A stretch of DNA of 10,095 nucleotides, from NCBI GenBank assembly GCA_002309425.1, contig DBXD01000036.1:1-10095 (forward strand). Reading direction: 5' to 3'. The position numbers and the translations under genes were made by a program. This document shows, one piece after another, positions 1-5,905 of this stretch. This stretch comes from Cyanobacteria bacterium UBA1221. GTDB taxonomy: Bacteria > Cyanobacteriota > Vampirovibrionia > Gastranaerophilales > Gastranaerophilaceae. Position 1 is the first letter of the stretch; every line of letters begins with the position of its first letter. The notes beneath the pieces are model-generated. The model was not told where the DNA came from. It saw nothing but the letters and a program-made list of their open reading frames with translations, and did no database searches.

Positions 1-432
1 GAAAAACTCAGGAATGAAATACTTTACAAAAAAGCAAAGGATATGGAAAAGATTGACCCCGAACTGTATGAAACAGCAAATGAACACAAGATTTATACAG
101 AGCTTGCGGAATTTATCCGAGAACACATAAAATCAGTCGGACAAGAACAGGCAATAAAAGACTTTCAAACAGGGTTGAATTTGTTAACGGGATACAAGAA
201 AGAAACTGTACTTGAAGAACAAATCCGACTTGAAGAAGACTCTGATTTCGGGGATAAGACATATGCAATGTTACAGTCAACATTGGAATATTATCCGTTA
301 GAGGTGATAAAAAAGTATATCCAAATGGGAGCTTCAAATAATGCAGTATGGGAAACAAAGGATGATAGCCAAATTGATACAAATGAATTTGTAGACGAGG
401 TAGCAGAAAACTTAACTGAGGAGGAAAAATAA
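1..432 (+). CDS. Hypothetical acidic phage-region protein, 5' partial
   Basis: I do not recognise this protein. The reading frame is open from base 1 with no stop before the ATG at 43. That ATG has only AAAGG two bases upstream, which is too close for a good ribosome binding site, so the protein probably begins before the window; ATG 43 (129 aa) is the alternative start. The visible part is strongly charged and mostly helical, with a Glu/Asp-rich C-terminus (DEVAENLTEEEK), and has no membrane segment or Cys cluster. Its stop codon overlaps the start of the next gene (TAATG), so the two are translationally coupled in one operon. Position next to a MuF-like/M23 gene suggests a phage structural or accessory protein, by context only. 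Confidence 0.6.
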   Translation, partial: EKLRNEILYKKAKDMEKIDPELYETANEHKIYTELAEFIREHIKSVGQEQAIKDFQTGLNLLTGYKKETVLEEQIRLEEDSDFGDKTYAMLQSTLEYYPLEVIKKYIQMGASNNAVWETKDDSQIDTNEFVDEVAENLTEEEK

Positions 433-1496
433 TGACAACCGAAGAAAATACAAAAACATTATACGGAAATGTAAATTTAAATGATTATTATTTTGAGTGG
501 CACTCAGAACCCGGAGCGTGTGAAAAATGTCAGGCACTCGACGGAAAAACATTTGATGATGCAAACACTATACCTGATAAACCACACCCTAATTGCAAGT
601 GTTGGATAGAACGTAAAAAATACCCATCATCAGACCCAATCCAGCAGCGCAGAGATAAAATCCAAGAACAAAAAGATCTTGAACTTGAATTTGAAAAACT
701 GAAAGGTGATTTAAGGTGTCTTGAAGCTGAGTGTGATAAAAGTATTGAAATTATAGATAATGAATTGGATACTATTGAACAAGTAGAATATACAATCAAT
801 CCAGAATACCTTAAACCTCTTGATGTTGAAAAAATTCAAGAAGTTAAGCAAGCGTTGGAAAATAATAAACAAGAAGTTATTAAAGCTCAAATTTCAATAA
901 ATGAATACAAAAATAATTCTACTTCAGACAGTACAATTAGAGGAATAAACTATTGGGAATATAAAATTGGTGAATTAAAAGCTTTTATAATAAAAATTTC
1001 TCAAACTTTAAATAATTTAAATATAATTAAAAAATCAAAAAAATTTGATAAAGTGACAGAGCAAATTAAAAATAATAATGAAGAAAAATTTGAAACTTAT
1101 ACAAAACCTGTGTCCGGTAAAATAACAAGTGAATTTGGATATAGAACTCCACCAACAAAGGGGGCAAGTTCAGGCCATTCAGGTATAGATATTGCTGTAG
1201 ATGAAGGTACCCCTGTTAAAGTGATAGCTGCTGGCACGGTAACTGCGGCTCGTTCAGGAATGCGAGGATACGGCACTGGCATTTTCGTTGATCACGGAAT
1301 TATAAATAACAAGCATGTTGTAAGTGAATATGGACATCTAAGTAAATTTTATGTAAAAGTAGGAGATAAAGTTTCTGCAGGACAGGTTATAGGCGAATCC
1401 GGCAATACTGGTATATCAACCGGACCGCATTTACATTTAACAATAAGAGAAGACAATGTTCCAGTAAATCCAAGAAAATACCTTACTGATTTGTAA
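432..1496 (+). CDS. MuF-like Cys/His motif protein with C-terminal M23 peptidoglycan endopeptidase
   Basis: This is a 354-residue protein in three parts. Residues 18-60 carry WHSEPGACEKCQALDGK followed by HPNCKCWIE, so C30, C33, H52, C55 and C57 could bind zinc. The pattern resembles the end of the phage Mu gpF/SPP1 gp7 (MuF) head-morphogenesis domain, but the rest of that domain is absent. Residues 70-220 are charged, Lys/Glu/Asn-rich and probably coiled coil. Residues 225-354 form a complete M23 (LytM/lysostaphin-like) metallopeptidase: H249-x3-D253, H302 in EYGHLS and H333-L-H335, so the zinc and catalytic residues are intact. M23 enzymes cleave peptide cross-links in peptidoglycan. No signal peptide is seen, which fits delivery by a virion or a holin. 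The start is fixed by GAGGAGG at 418-424, seven bases upstream. The 3' end overlaps a minus-strand gene by 14 bp. A virion lysin, endolysin or MuF-type effector are all possible. Confidence 0.88.
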   Translation: MTTEENTKTLYGNVNLNDYYFEWHSEPGACEKCQALDGKTFDDANTIPDKPHPNCKCWIERKKYPSSDPIQQRRDKIQEQKDLELEFEKLKGDLRCLEAECDKSIEIIDNELDTIEQVEYTINPEYLKPLDVEKIQEVKQALENNKQEVIKAQISINEYKNNSTSDSTIRGINYWEYKIGELKAFIIKISQTLNNLNIIKKSKKFDKVTEQIKNNNEEKFETYTKPVSGKITSEFGYRTPPTKGASSGHSGIDIAVDEGTPVKVIAAGTVTAARSGMRGYGTGIFVDHGIINNKHVVSEYGHLSKFYVKVGDKVSAGQVIGESGNTGISTGPHLHLTIREDNVPVNPRKYLTDL

Positions 1497-1935
1497 TAGA
1501 ATATGTCTTATAAAGATATTCCTCTTTTTCATAGGCATATTTTAATAACTCATCAATTTTAGAGGTATCAACTTTATACTTCTTTAAAGTCGGATTGATA
1601 TATTTTTGCAAATCCCCATGCCAATCCGTTATTGGCATGGGTTTATTTATTTTCACATATTTATTTGTCATATTAATCAATTCCATATAGAATTTAAATA
1701 ATTCTTCGTTTACACCTTGCTCAATTATAACTTGTTTGACATTCGGGTCAGATTCTGCTTTAATTTCTTGTTCTATTCCGTCAATATTTTTCTTTATTAT
1801 AGGAGTTTGTGTTGCAATTACCTGATTAATTTCTTGAACGTATTGAGGGTTATTACCTCTAGTATCTAAAATAAATTTATTAAAACCAAATACACTTATC
1901 ACTAAAATTATAAATAGTAAAATAAATTTCTTCAT
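1483..1935 (-). CDS. Small membrane-anchored or secreted helical protein, possible immunity partner
   Basis: This protein of about 150 residues is not recognised. It begins MKKFILLFIILVISVFGF, a Lys-Lys start followed by a hydrophobic segment typical of an uncleaved anchor or signal peptide. The rest is soluble, charged and probably all helical, placing the domain in the periplasm. I chose the ATG at 1935 because GGAG lies 12 bases upstream; an in-frame ATG at 1953 has no Shine-Dalgarno. Its 3' end overlaps the end of the M23 gene by 14 bp, tail to tail. Its coding region also holds, on the plus strand, a strong terminator hairpin at 1615-1641. By position and likely periplasmic location it may protect against or control the adjacent M23 enzyme. 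A spanin-like role is an alternative. Both are inference. Confidence 0.65.
   Translation of the reverse strand: MKKFILLFIILVISVFGFNKFILDTRGNNPQYVQEINQVIATQTPIIKKNIDGIEQEIKAESDPNVKQVIIEQGVNEELFKFYMELINMTNKYVKINKPMPITDWHGDLQKYINPTLKKYKVDTSKIDELLKYAYEKEEYLYKTYSITNQ
1615..1653 (+). terminator. Intrinsic terminator for the M23 transcript, embedded in antisense coding sequence
   Basis: CCCATGCCAAT and ATTGGCATGGG form a perfect 11-bp stem around the five-base loop CCGTT. On the plus strand a T-rich tail follows (TTTATTTATTTT). It lies 118 bp after the M23 stop codon, so it would end that transcript. The same bases encode KPMPITDWHG in the minus-strand gene. Confidence 0.6.
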
Positions 1936-1983
1936 ATTAACACAATTCTCCATTCTTATTCATAAGTTTTATAATTTTGGATT

Positions 1984-2070
1984 AGCACGTAGGGTGGGCA
2001 AAAATGAATTGCCCACCATTTATAAAATATCCTGGTGGGTACGCATATGCTTTACCCACTCTACATTACT
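1984..2070 (+). repeat. REPIN-like palindromic repeat, copy 1
   Basis: This 87-bp element is built of two hairpins in inverted orientation. The first is GTAG followed by GGTGGGCA/TGCCCACC with a 9-base loop (1989-2017). The second is GGTGGGTA/TACCCACT followed by CTAC with an 11-base loop (2034-2064). The whole element can also fold as one long stem through GTAGGGTGGG and CCCAC(C/T)CTAC. A GTAG tetranucleotide before a hairpin, and two such units inverted in about 90 bp, are the known signature of REP sequences and REPINs mobilised in trans by RAYT (TnpA-REP) transposases. This copy has T for C at 2060, which would still pair as G-U in RNA. No RAYT gene is in the window. Confidence 0.8.
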
Positions 2071-2124
2071 ATACAATAATGTAAATCAAATAAAAAATCA
2101 ATTATCTGAAATGCAAAATATATC

Positions 2125-2211
2125 AGCACGTAGGGTGGGCAAAAATGAATTGCCCACCATTTATAAAATATCTTGGTGGGTACGCATATGCTTTACCCAC
2201 CCTACATTACT
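2125..2211 (+). repeat. REPIN-like palindromic repeat, copy 2
   Basis: Second 87-bp copy, 141 bp downstream of copy 1 and in the same orientation, separated by 54 bp of AT-rich sequence. It is identical to copy 4. It differs from copies 1 and 3 in having CTTGG instead of CCTGG before the second hairpin. Flanking AGCAC and ATTACT are conserved in all four copies, so the mobile unit appears longer than the 76-bp GTAG-to-CTAC core. Confidence 0.8.
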
Positions 2212-2227
2212 GATTATAATAAAAATA

Positions 2228-2256
2228 TTGACCTTGAAACTCATCCATATTACAAT
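2228..2256 (+). promoter_or_regulatory. Predicted sigma70-type promoter for the membrane protein gene
   Basis: TTGACC at 2228-2233 (-35) and TACAAT at 2251-2256 (-10) are separated by exactly 17 bp and lie 17 bp after REPIN copy 2. Transcription would begin near 2263, giving a leader of about 30 bases before the ATG at 2295. The fit is good but the assignment is by consensus only. Confidence 0.5.
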
Positions 2257-2294
2257 GATTTCAAAGTATTTCCAAGAAATACAAGCTATTAACT

Positions 2295-2867
2295 ATGAAA
2301 AATTTAAAAGACATTATATATTTTATAATTATAAATATAATAATGATATTCAATGTTATTCCGATAATAGCGGCAATTTTAGCCGCAATTATTGCGGGTT
2401 TAATTTTTAGTGCATTATACGACAACGTATTTCCAGCGATTATTGTCATATGTTCCGGTACTGCAATTTTAACCTATTTAGTGCTTTTACCAATAAAATT
2501 AATTGTTTATCCTGCCATATACGAGTACGTTGATGATTCTAATATTATCTTCAAACTTTTTGATAAATACAGGACAAATAAATTATTAGCATACGTAACA
2601 TTGATTTTCTTTGGATTGATTGATTATATTGTATATTTATATATGCCCAAAGTTCTAATAGCATATTCCTCGGATGATTGGATTCATTTTTATAAAAAGT
2701 CACAGTTACTTGGTTTAACTTTATGTTTTTTATGTTTAATATTGTGGTTTAAAATTAGAAAACCCCAAAATAACGGTAAAATGTTGTTTGGATATTATCT
2801 TGTTTTAACAGCAATTATTTCAGCATTTATATACATATTTAAAGATTGTATAATTGGAAAATTGTGA
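2295..2867 (+). CDS. Multi-spanning integral membrane protein, unknown function
   Basis: This 190-residue protein has about five or six hydrophobic segments, near residues 7-24, 22-42, 46-72, 98-120, 135-153 and 163-183. Short charged loops lie between them (YVDDSN, KYRTNK, KIRKPQNNGK). I see no catalytic motif and no family I can name. The start follows a good promoter (2228-2256), but no clear Shine-Dalgarno precedes it. The gene is bracketed by REPIN copies 2 and 3 and has its own promoter, so it looks like cargo rather than part of the phage operon. Its size and number of spans are large for a holin, though a holin or superinfection-exclusion role cannot be excluded. It is very AT-rich, like the minus-strand genes nearby. 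Confidence 0.65.
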   Translation: MKNLKDIIYFIIINIIMIFNVIPIIAAILAAIIAGLIFSALYDNVFPAIIVICSGTAILTYLVLLPIKLIVYPAIYEYVDDSNIIFKLFDKYRTNKLLAYVTLIFFGLIDYIVYLYMPKVLIAYSSDDWIHFYKKSQLLGLTLCFLCLILWFKIRKPQNNGKMLFGYYLVLTAIISAFIYIFKDCIIGKL

Positions 2868-2883
2868 TACAAAACTTGAACAT

Positions 2884-2970
2884 AGCACGTAGGGTGGGCA
2901 AAAATGAATTGCCCACCATTTATAAAATATCCTGGTGGGTACGCATATGCTTTACCCACCCTACATTACT
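2884..2970 (+). repeat. REPIN-like palindromic repeat, copy 3
   Basis: Third 87-bp copy, differing from copy 1 by a single base (C at the position of 2060). It lies 17 bp after the membrane protein gene and abuts the leader shared with the portal gene: the last bases, ACT, already align with that leader. Its double hairpin may also act as a transcription or mRNA-end barrier for the membrane protein gene. Confidence 0.8.
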
Positions 2971-2980
2971 GTAAATAGAA

Positions 2981-3035
2981 TTACAAATAAAAGATTTTGA
3001 TTTTGTCGGCAATCAGCCGGCATTTTTTGTTGTAC
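2981..3035 (+). repeat. Duplicated 55-bp terminator/leader, copy 1
   Basis: These 55 bases are identical to 5906-5960. Weaker similarity extends upstream (ACTGTAA at 2968 and 5894) and downstream through TTTAAAATAA and the GGAGAA ribosome binding site to the start codon. Both copies therefore precede a phage structural gene, 28 and 25 bp before the ATG. The block contains the hairpin at 3004-3022. Confidence 0.85.
3004..3028 (+). terminator. Intrinsic terminator or leader hairpin
   Basis: TGTCGGC and GCCGGCA form a 7-bp stem with one G-T wobble and the loop AATCA, followed by six T. It would end transcripts from the REPIN/membrane-protein side, or attenuate a transcript entering the chaperone gene 35 bp downstream. 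Confidence 0.6.
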
Positions 3036-3062
3036 TCAAATTTAAAATAAAAGGAGAAAATT

Positions 3063-3530
3063 ATGATTGAATGTGATTTGAACGGGCATCATTATGCAAC
3101 GGAAAAACTTTATTTTGCCGATATGAAAAAACTCGGTGCAATTGTTGAAGAAAAATTGTACCCCGTCTTAGCGTTATTAACCTTGGTTAAAGACGGAAAA
3201 GACCTGAACGGAAAACTTACTGAACAAATTTATTCCGCAGCAAAAGAAACTATGAACAGAGATGATAACGAGTATGTTACGGAACTTGTATTAAATAAAG
3301 AACATTTGTGTATTGACGGCAAAAAATTGGACAATGCAGAATGGGAAAAGCACTGGCAATCTGCCGGATACAGCGATTACAGACTGGTTAGTCTGAAATT
3401 TATGGAGGAAAATCTCGGAAATTTTACGGAGATGCTCACTCTGATTCTTCCGGAGTGGGCAGACAAAATATGTACGAGTACAAACGAAAACTCCTTGAGT
3501 TTATCAAATCTCCTAAAAAATCTGTTTTAG
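3063..3530 (+). CDS. Probable phage tail assembly chaperone
   Basis: This 155-residue protein has the look of tail assembly chaperones of long-tailed phages: a short N-terminal beta element (ECDLNGHHYATEKL) followed by a helical segment (KLYPVLALLTLVK), then a mixed domain ending in FTEMLTLILPEW. The family resemblance is from memory and not certain. These proteins coat the tape measure protein during tail assembly and are often made in two forms by ribosomal frameshifting. Here a second frame, at -1, is open from 3455 to 3691, and the slippery heptamer AAAAAAT at 3515-3521 lies nine bases before this stop codon. AAAGGAGAA ends five bases before the ATG. The gene has its own duplicated terminator/leader. 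No tape measure gene follows. Confidence 0.55.
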   Translation: MIECDLNGHHYATEKLYFADMKKLGAIVEEKLYPVLALLTLVKDGKDLNGKLTEQIYSAAKETMNRDDNEYVTELVLNKEHLCIDGKKLDNAEWEKHWQSAGYSDYRLVSLKFMEENLGNFTEMLTLILPEWADKICTSTNENSLSLSNLLKNLF

Positions 3531-3691
3531 ATATAGAAAAACGTGTAACCGAATATTTTATCCGCCTGCTTGACAAAAGCCGAAAAGCCGGATTTTGGAT
3601 TTCACTTGCGGATATAAAAACTTTTACACAAGAAGAAGGTCTCACTTTTGAAAAAAGAGTAAAAGATATTCTTGAACAACAAAATGAGTAA
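3470..3691 (+). CDS. Second tail chaperone reading frame, probably a -1 frameshift extension
   Basis: This frame is -1 relative to the chaperone and overlaps its last 61 bases. From its ATG at 3470 it encodes 73 residues; a GTG at 3455 gives 78. A GGAG at 3452-3455 lies 14 bases before the ATG, which is long for independent initiation, so expression as a frameshift extension is more likely. Slippage at AAAAAAT (3515-3521) would add about 56 residues beginning SVLDIEKRVTEYF to the chaperone. The segment is basic and helical, like the T part of lambda gpG-T type pairs. The frame ends in GAGTAA, overlapping an ATGAGTAA start at 3684 of what looks like a broken next gene. Confidence 0.55.
   Translation: MYEYKRKLLEFIKSPKKSVLDIEKRVTEYFIRLLDKSRKAGFWISLADIKTFTQEEGLTFEKRVKDILEQQNE
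3515..3521 (+). promoter_or_regulatory. Candidate -1 ribosomal frameshift site AAAAAAT
   Basis: Read in the chaperone frame the bases are A AAA AAT, matching the X XXY YYZ slippery pattern. They lie inside the 0-frame/-1-frame overlap and three codons before the 0-frame stop. I did not identify a convincing stimulatory structure downstream. Confidence 0.45.
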
Positions 3692-3728
3692 TATTCGCGG
3701 AAGATAGCGGTATTGCAGGGACATCTGC
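3684..3728 (+). pseudogene. Remnant of the gene after the tail chaperones
   Basis: ATGAGTAA overlaps the chaperone stop in the usual start/stop manner, but the frame stops after seven codons (MSNIRGR). In the adjacent frame the bases up to the REPIN read FAEDSGIAGTSA without a stop, so one missing base could explain the break. REPIN copy 4 then interrupts the sequence and nothing coding follows on the plus strand. In tailed phages the tape measure gene sits here. That identity is inference, and a short remnant can arise by chance. Confidence 0.3.
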
Positions 3729-3815
3729 AGCACGTAGGGTGGGCAAAAATGAATTGCCCACCATTTATAAAATATCTTGGTGGGTACGCATATGCTTTAC
3801 CCACCCTACATTACT
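3729..3815 (+). repeat. REPIN-like palindromic repeat, copy 4
   Basis: Fourth 87-bp copy, identical to copy 2. It lies 37 bp after the chaperone frame and 49 bp beyond the 3' end of the next minus-strand gene. It therefore sits between two convergent genes, where its two stable hairpins could stop transcription from both sides. Confidence 0.8.
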
Positions 3816-3864
3816 ATAAATAATTATACAAGTCATAACAATCAATTTAATAAAAACGTATTTT

Positions 3865-4431
3865 TTAATTTATTTCTTTATTGGGGTGATTACAGGCACT
3901 AAAGTCATATGCGCCATCATCTCTGTTATATCTAAATATACAATCTTCACCGTGTTCTTTATAGATACCATAAGCTCTAATATCTTTGTATCCGTTTGTT
4001 GATGATTTTAATACATATAATCTGCCGAAATCACCATTTATAATAAAATCGTGTCCACTTTTATAGTTTTTCTTATCTTTAACAAGAATTGTCAAAAAAA
4101 ATCTATGATATATACAATCTTTTTCTACTCCTATAATATCTTTCTGCCCATCATTGTTCATGTCTATAAAGAATGCATGAATGTATGAAGGAATGATTTT
4201 GGATAATTCCTTGATTTGGCTCTCTTTTAAACCTTTATTTTTGAGGGTATGAATATAGAAAATCTTGCGAGCTTTAGTATGTGAATAATTTTTATCAAAA
4301 AATGTAAATTCTAATGAGCCGTCAGGTAGGTTCTTTGGCTCTTGGACATGTGGATGTGTAATTAAATAAATGCTAAGCGCCAATATGGTTACAAATACCG
4401 TAAATATTAATAATATATAAAAATTTTTCAT
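3865..4431 (-). CDS. Signal-anchored periplasmic-type protein with Asp-rich calcium-loop motif, possible immunity partner
   Basis: This 188-residue protein begins MKNFYILLIFTVFVTILALSIYLI, a hydrophobic signal or anchor. The soluble part contains DMNNDGQKD (residues 90-98), a DxNxDGxxD loop of the kind that binds calcium in dockerin and FG-GAP repeats, then VLKSSTNGYKDIRAYG and a C-terminal Cys-containing segment. I cannot name a family. The ATG at 4431 is preferred over an upstream in-frame TTG at 4455: a promoter (TTTACA, 17 bp, TATAAT) places the transcript start at about that ATG, giving a leaderless or near-leaderless mRNA. The gene is divergent from the lysozyme-like gene, with overlapping promoters. 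Location and pairing suggest an inhibitor or immunity protein for that enzyme; this is inference. Confidence 0.65.
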   Translation of the reverse strand: MKNFYILLIFTVFVTILALSIYLITHPHVQEPKNLPDGSLEFTFFDKNYSHTKARKIFYIHTLKNKGLKESQIKELSKIIPSYIHAFFIDMNNDGQKDIIGVEKDCIYHRFFLTILVKDKKNYKSGHDFIINGDFGRLYVLKSSTNGYKDIRAYGIYKEHGEDCIFRYNRDDGAYDFSACNHPNKEIN

Positions 4432-4437
4432 AATAAT

Positions 4438-4466
4438 ATTATATAAAATTTGCAATTTTGTGTAAA
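4438..4466 (-). promoter_or_regulatory. Predicted promoter of the minus-strand anchored protein, probably leaderless
   Basis: On the minus strand TTTACA (4461-4466) and TATAAT (4438-4443) are separated by exactly 17 bp. The expected start, seven bases on, is the A of the ATG at 4431, and no Shine-Dalgarno is present before that ATG. Confidence 0.55.
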
Positions 4467-4477
4467 GACTTTATAAA
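4450..4477 (+). promoter_or_regulatory. Possible promoter of the lysozyme-like gene
   Basis: TTGCAA (4450-4455) and TATAAA (4472-4477) with a 16-bp spacer lie upstream of the strong site AAAGGAGAA before the ATG at 4505. It overlaps the minus-strand promoter, so the two polymerases would compete. The match is moderate. Confidence 0.35.
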
Positions 4478-4504
4478 TATTATTAAAAATGAAAGGAGAA
4501 AACT

Positions 4505-5893
4505 ATGGGAAAAAACTTACAACTTTATTTTGATGCAATCGGACAAAGAGAGTCAAGTGGTAACTACCAAGCAGAGAATAAAACCGGTTATAAAGGTAAA
4601 TACCAAATGGGTGAAAGTGCATTAGTTGATGCAGGATATTATAAAAAAAATATAAAATCATTATCTGATTACAATAATGATTGGACCGGTAAATTTATTG
4701 GAAAAGACGGAGTCTATTCTGTAAATGATTTCTTGAACAATCCAAAAGCGCAAGAAAATGCAATGTACATATTCACACAAAAGCAGTGGGGGTATATCAA
4801 GCCATTTGCCCCAAAATATACAGGTAAGTATATTAATGGCATACATATAACGTATTCGGGAATGTTAGCAGCATCCCACTTATTAGGTCATGGCGGTTTG
4901 GATAATTACCTGAGCAGTAATGGTAAAAATAAAGGTAAAGATGGCTTTGGAACAAATATAGAAGAATATTTAGGTAAATTTGCAGATTATGATGTTTCAG
5001 AAATTACAGGACTGCCTGATGATTCAGACGGTTCACATTTGGTTGAGGTTAAGGATAAGAAAGGAAATAAACAAAAAATAACTTTTCCAACTAAGCCCAA
5101 AAAATTACCTACATATTTCGACTCGGATAAAATCATTAACAAAAATTCAAAAGATTTAGGTAAAAAGCAAGGTTTTCCAACAGGTCTTGCGGCGGATTTG
5201 TTCAGCGAGGAAGAAATTGAAGAACTAAAAAAACGCTTAGAGCACGAAAGATTGCCCAAAGAAACATTAGAAAAAATGGGAGAATACCATAAAAGGAAAT
5301 TCTTCGAAAGAATACGGGAAACTTACACCGGCGATTTTAAAGATTTAACTCCGGCAAATTTTATAGATAAAGACGGCGAATTTACGTTTATTCCCCACGA
5401 CATTGAACCGAAGCAAACTAATTTAATTGCTCCGACACCCAAAACTCAACACACACAATCCGGCAAAAAAGATTTAAGTAAAGATGAAAAATGGCAATCG
5501 TTCAGAAAGATTTTCAGAACATTTTTTGCGATACCTGATGATAACGGCAAACCCATGGGAAAAATTAACTCTGCTGACGTATATAACGCAATAGACGTAA
5601 TGGAGACGATGAAAAAGGCTATGCACGACTCAGAGGTTACACAAATTCCCAACTCAAAAGGCTCAATAAAAGATTTAAATGAATTTAAATTTATATCTGA
5701 TGAAGCTCAGACAGAGATGATGCAGAGTGCATTACAGCAAACTTCTAATCAGATTAAAACAGATGTAAAATCTGAAATTTTGGATGAAATTTCAAGACAG
5801 ACAATGTTTCCAAATCGTGAACACGTAGAAAACATTATGCGGGATGTATTTGACGATGTTCTTGTCCGCAGAGGATATAAAAAGAGCAATTAA
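4505..5893 (+). CDS. Lysozyme-like (muramidase/transglycosylase) protein with long C-terminal extension
   Basis: This is a 462-residue protein. Residues 1-165 look like a lysozyme-fold domain of the soluble lytic transglycosylase type. RESSGNY places the probable catalytic Glu at 16. GYKGKYQMGESAL (28-40) matches the usual GxYQ segment, AQENAM (82-87) the following helix, and AASHLLGHGG (122-131) the substrate-cleft helix. It should cleave the glycan strands of peptidoglycan. Residues 170-320 are hydrophilic, with a charged helix at 236-275 and a Pro/Thr/Gln-rich linker at 304-320. Residues 325-462 are helical, probably partly coiled coil, and unrecognised; they may anchor the enzyme in the virion. 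There is no signal peptide. AAAGGAGAA precedes the ATG by four bases. The gene lies between a divergent anchored-protein gene and the portal operon. A short tape measure-like protein with a lysin domain is an alternative. Confidence 0.72.
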   Translation: MGKNLQLYFDAIGQRESSGNYQAENKTGYKGKYQMGESALVDAGYYKKNIKSLSDYNNDWTGKFIGKDGVYSVNDFLNNPKAQENAMYIFTQKQWGYIKPFAPKYTGKYINGIHITYSGMLAASHLLGHGGLDNYLSSNGKNKGKDGFGTNIEEYLGKFADYDVSEITGLPDDSDGSHLVEVKDKKGNKQKITFPTKPKKLPTYFDSDKIINKNSKDLGKKQGFPTGLAADLFSEEEIEELKKRLEHERLPKETLEKMGEYHKRKFFERIRETYTGDFKDLTPANFIDKDGEFTFIPHDIEPKQTNLIAPTPKTQHTQSGKKDLSKDEKWQSFRKIFRTFFAIPDDNGKPMGKINSADVYNAIDVMETMKKAMHDSEVTQIPNSKGSIKDLNEFKFISDEAQTEMMQSALQQTSNQIKTDVKSEILDEISRQTMFPNREHVENIMRDVFDDVLVRRGYKKSN

Positions 5894-5905
5894 ACTGTAA
5901 AAAAC

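Noticed and set aside
2368..2400. Hairpins GCGGC/GCCGC and CCGCAA/TTGCGG within the membrane protein gene
   Set aside because: They arise from Ala/Ile-rich transmembrane codons (IIAAILAAIIAG) and have no T tract, so there is no reason to call a regulatory site.
1994..2410. A 138-codon plus-strand open frame running through REPIN copies 1 and 2
   Set aside because: It repeats GKNELPTIYKISWWVRICFTH twice because it translates the palindromic repeats, has no ribosome binding site, and overlaps the better-supported membrane protein gene and its promoter.
1984..3815. CRISPR array
   Set aside because: The units are 87-bp double hairpins with very unequal spacing (54 to 758 bp) and genes between them; there are no short regular spacers or cas genes.
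1984..3815. Integron cassettes with attC sites
   Set aside because: Repeat size and palindromic form are suggestive, but the GTTRRRY and RYYYAAC core sites are absent and the copies are nearly identical, unlike attC sites.
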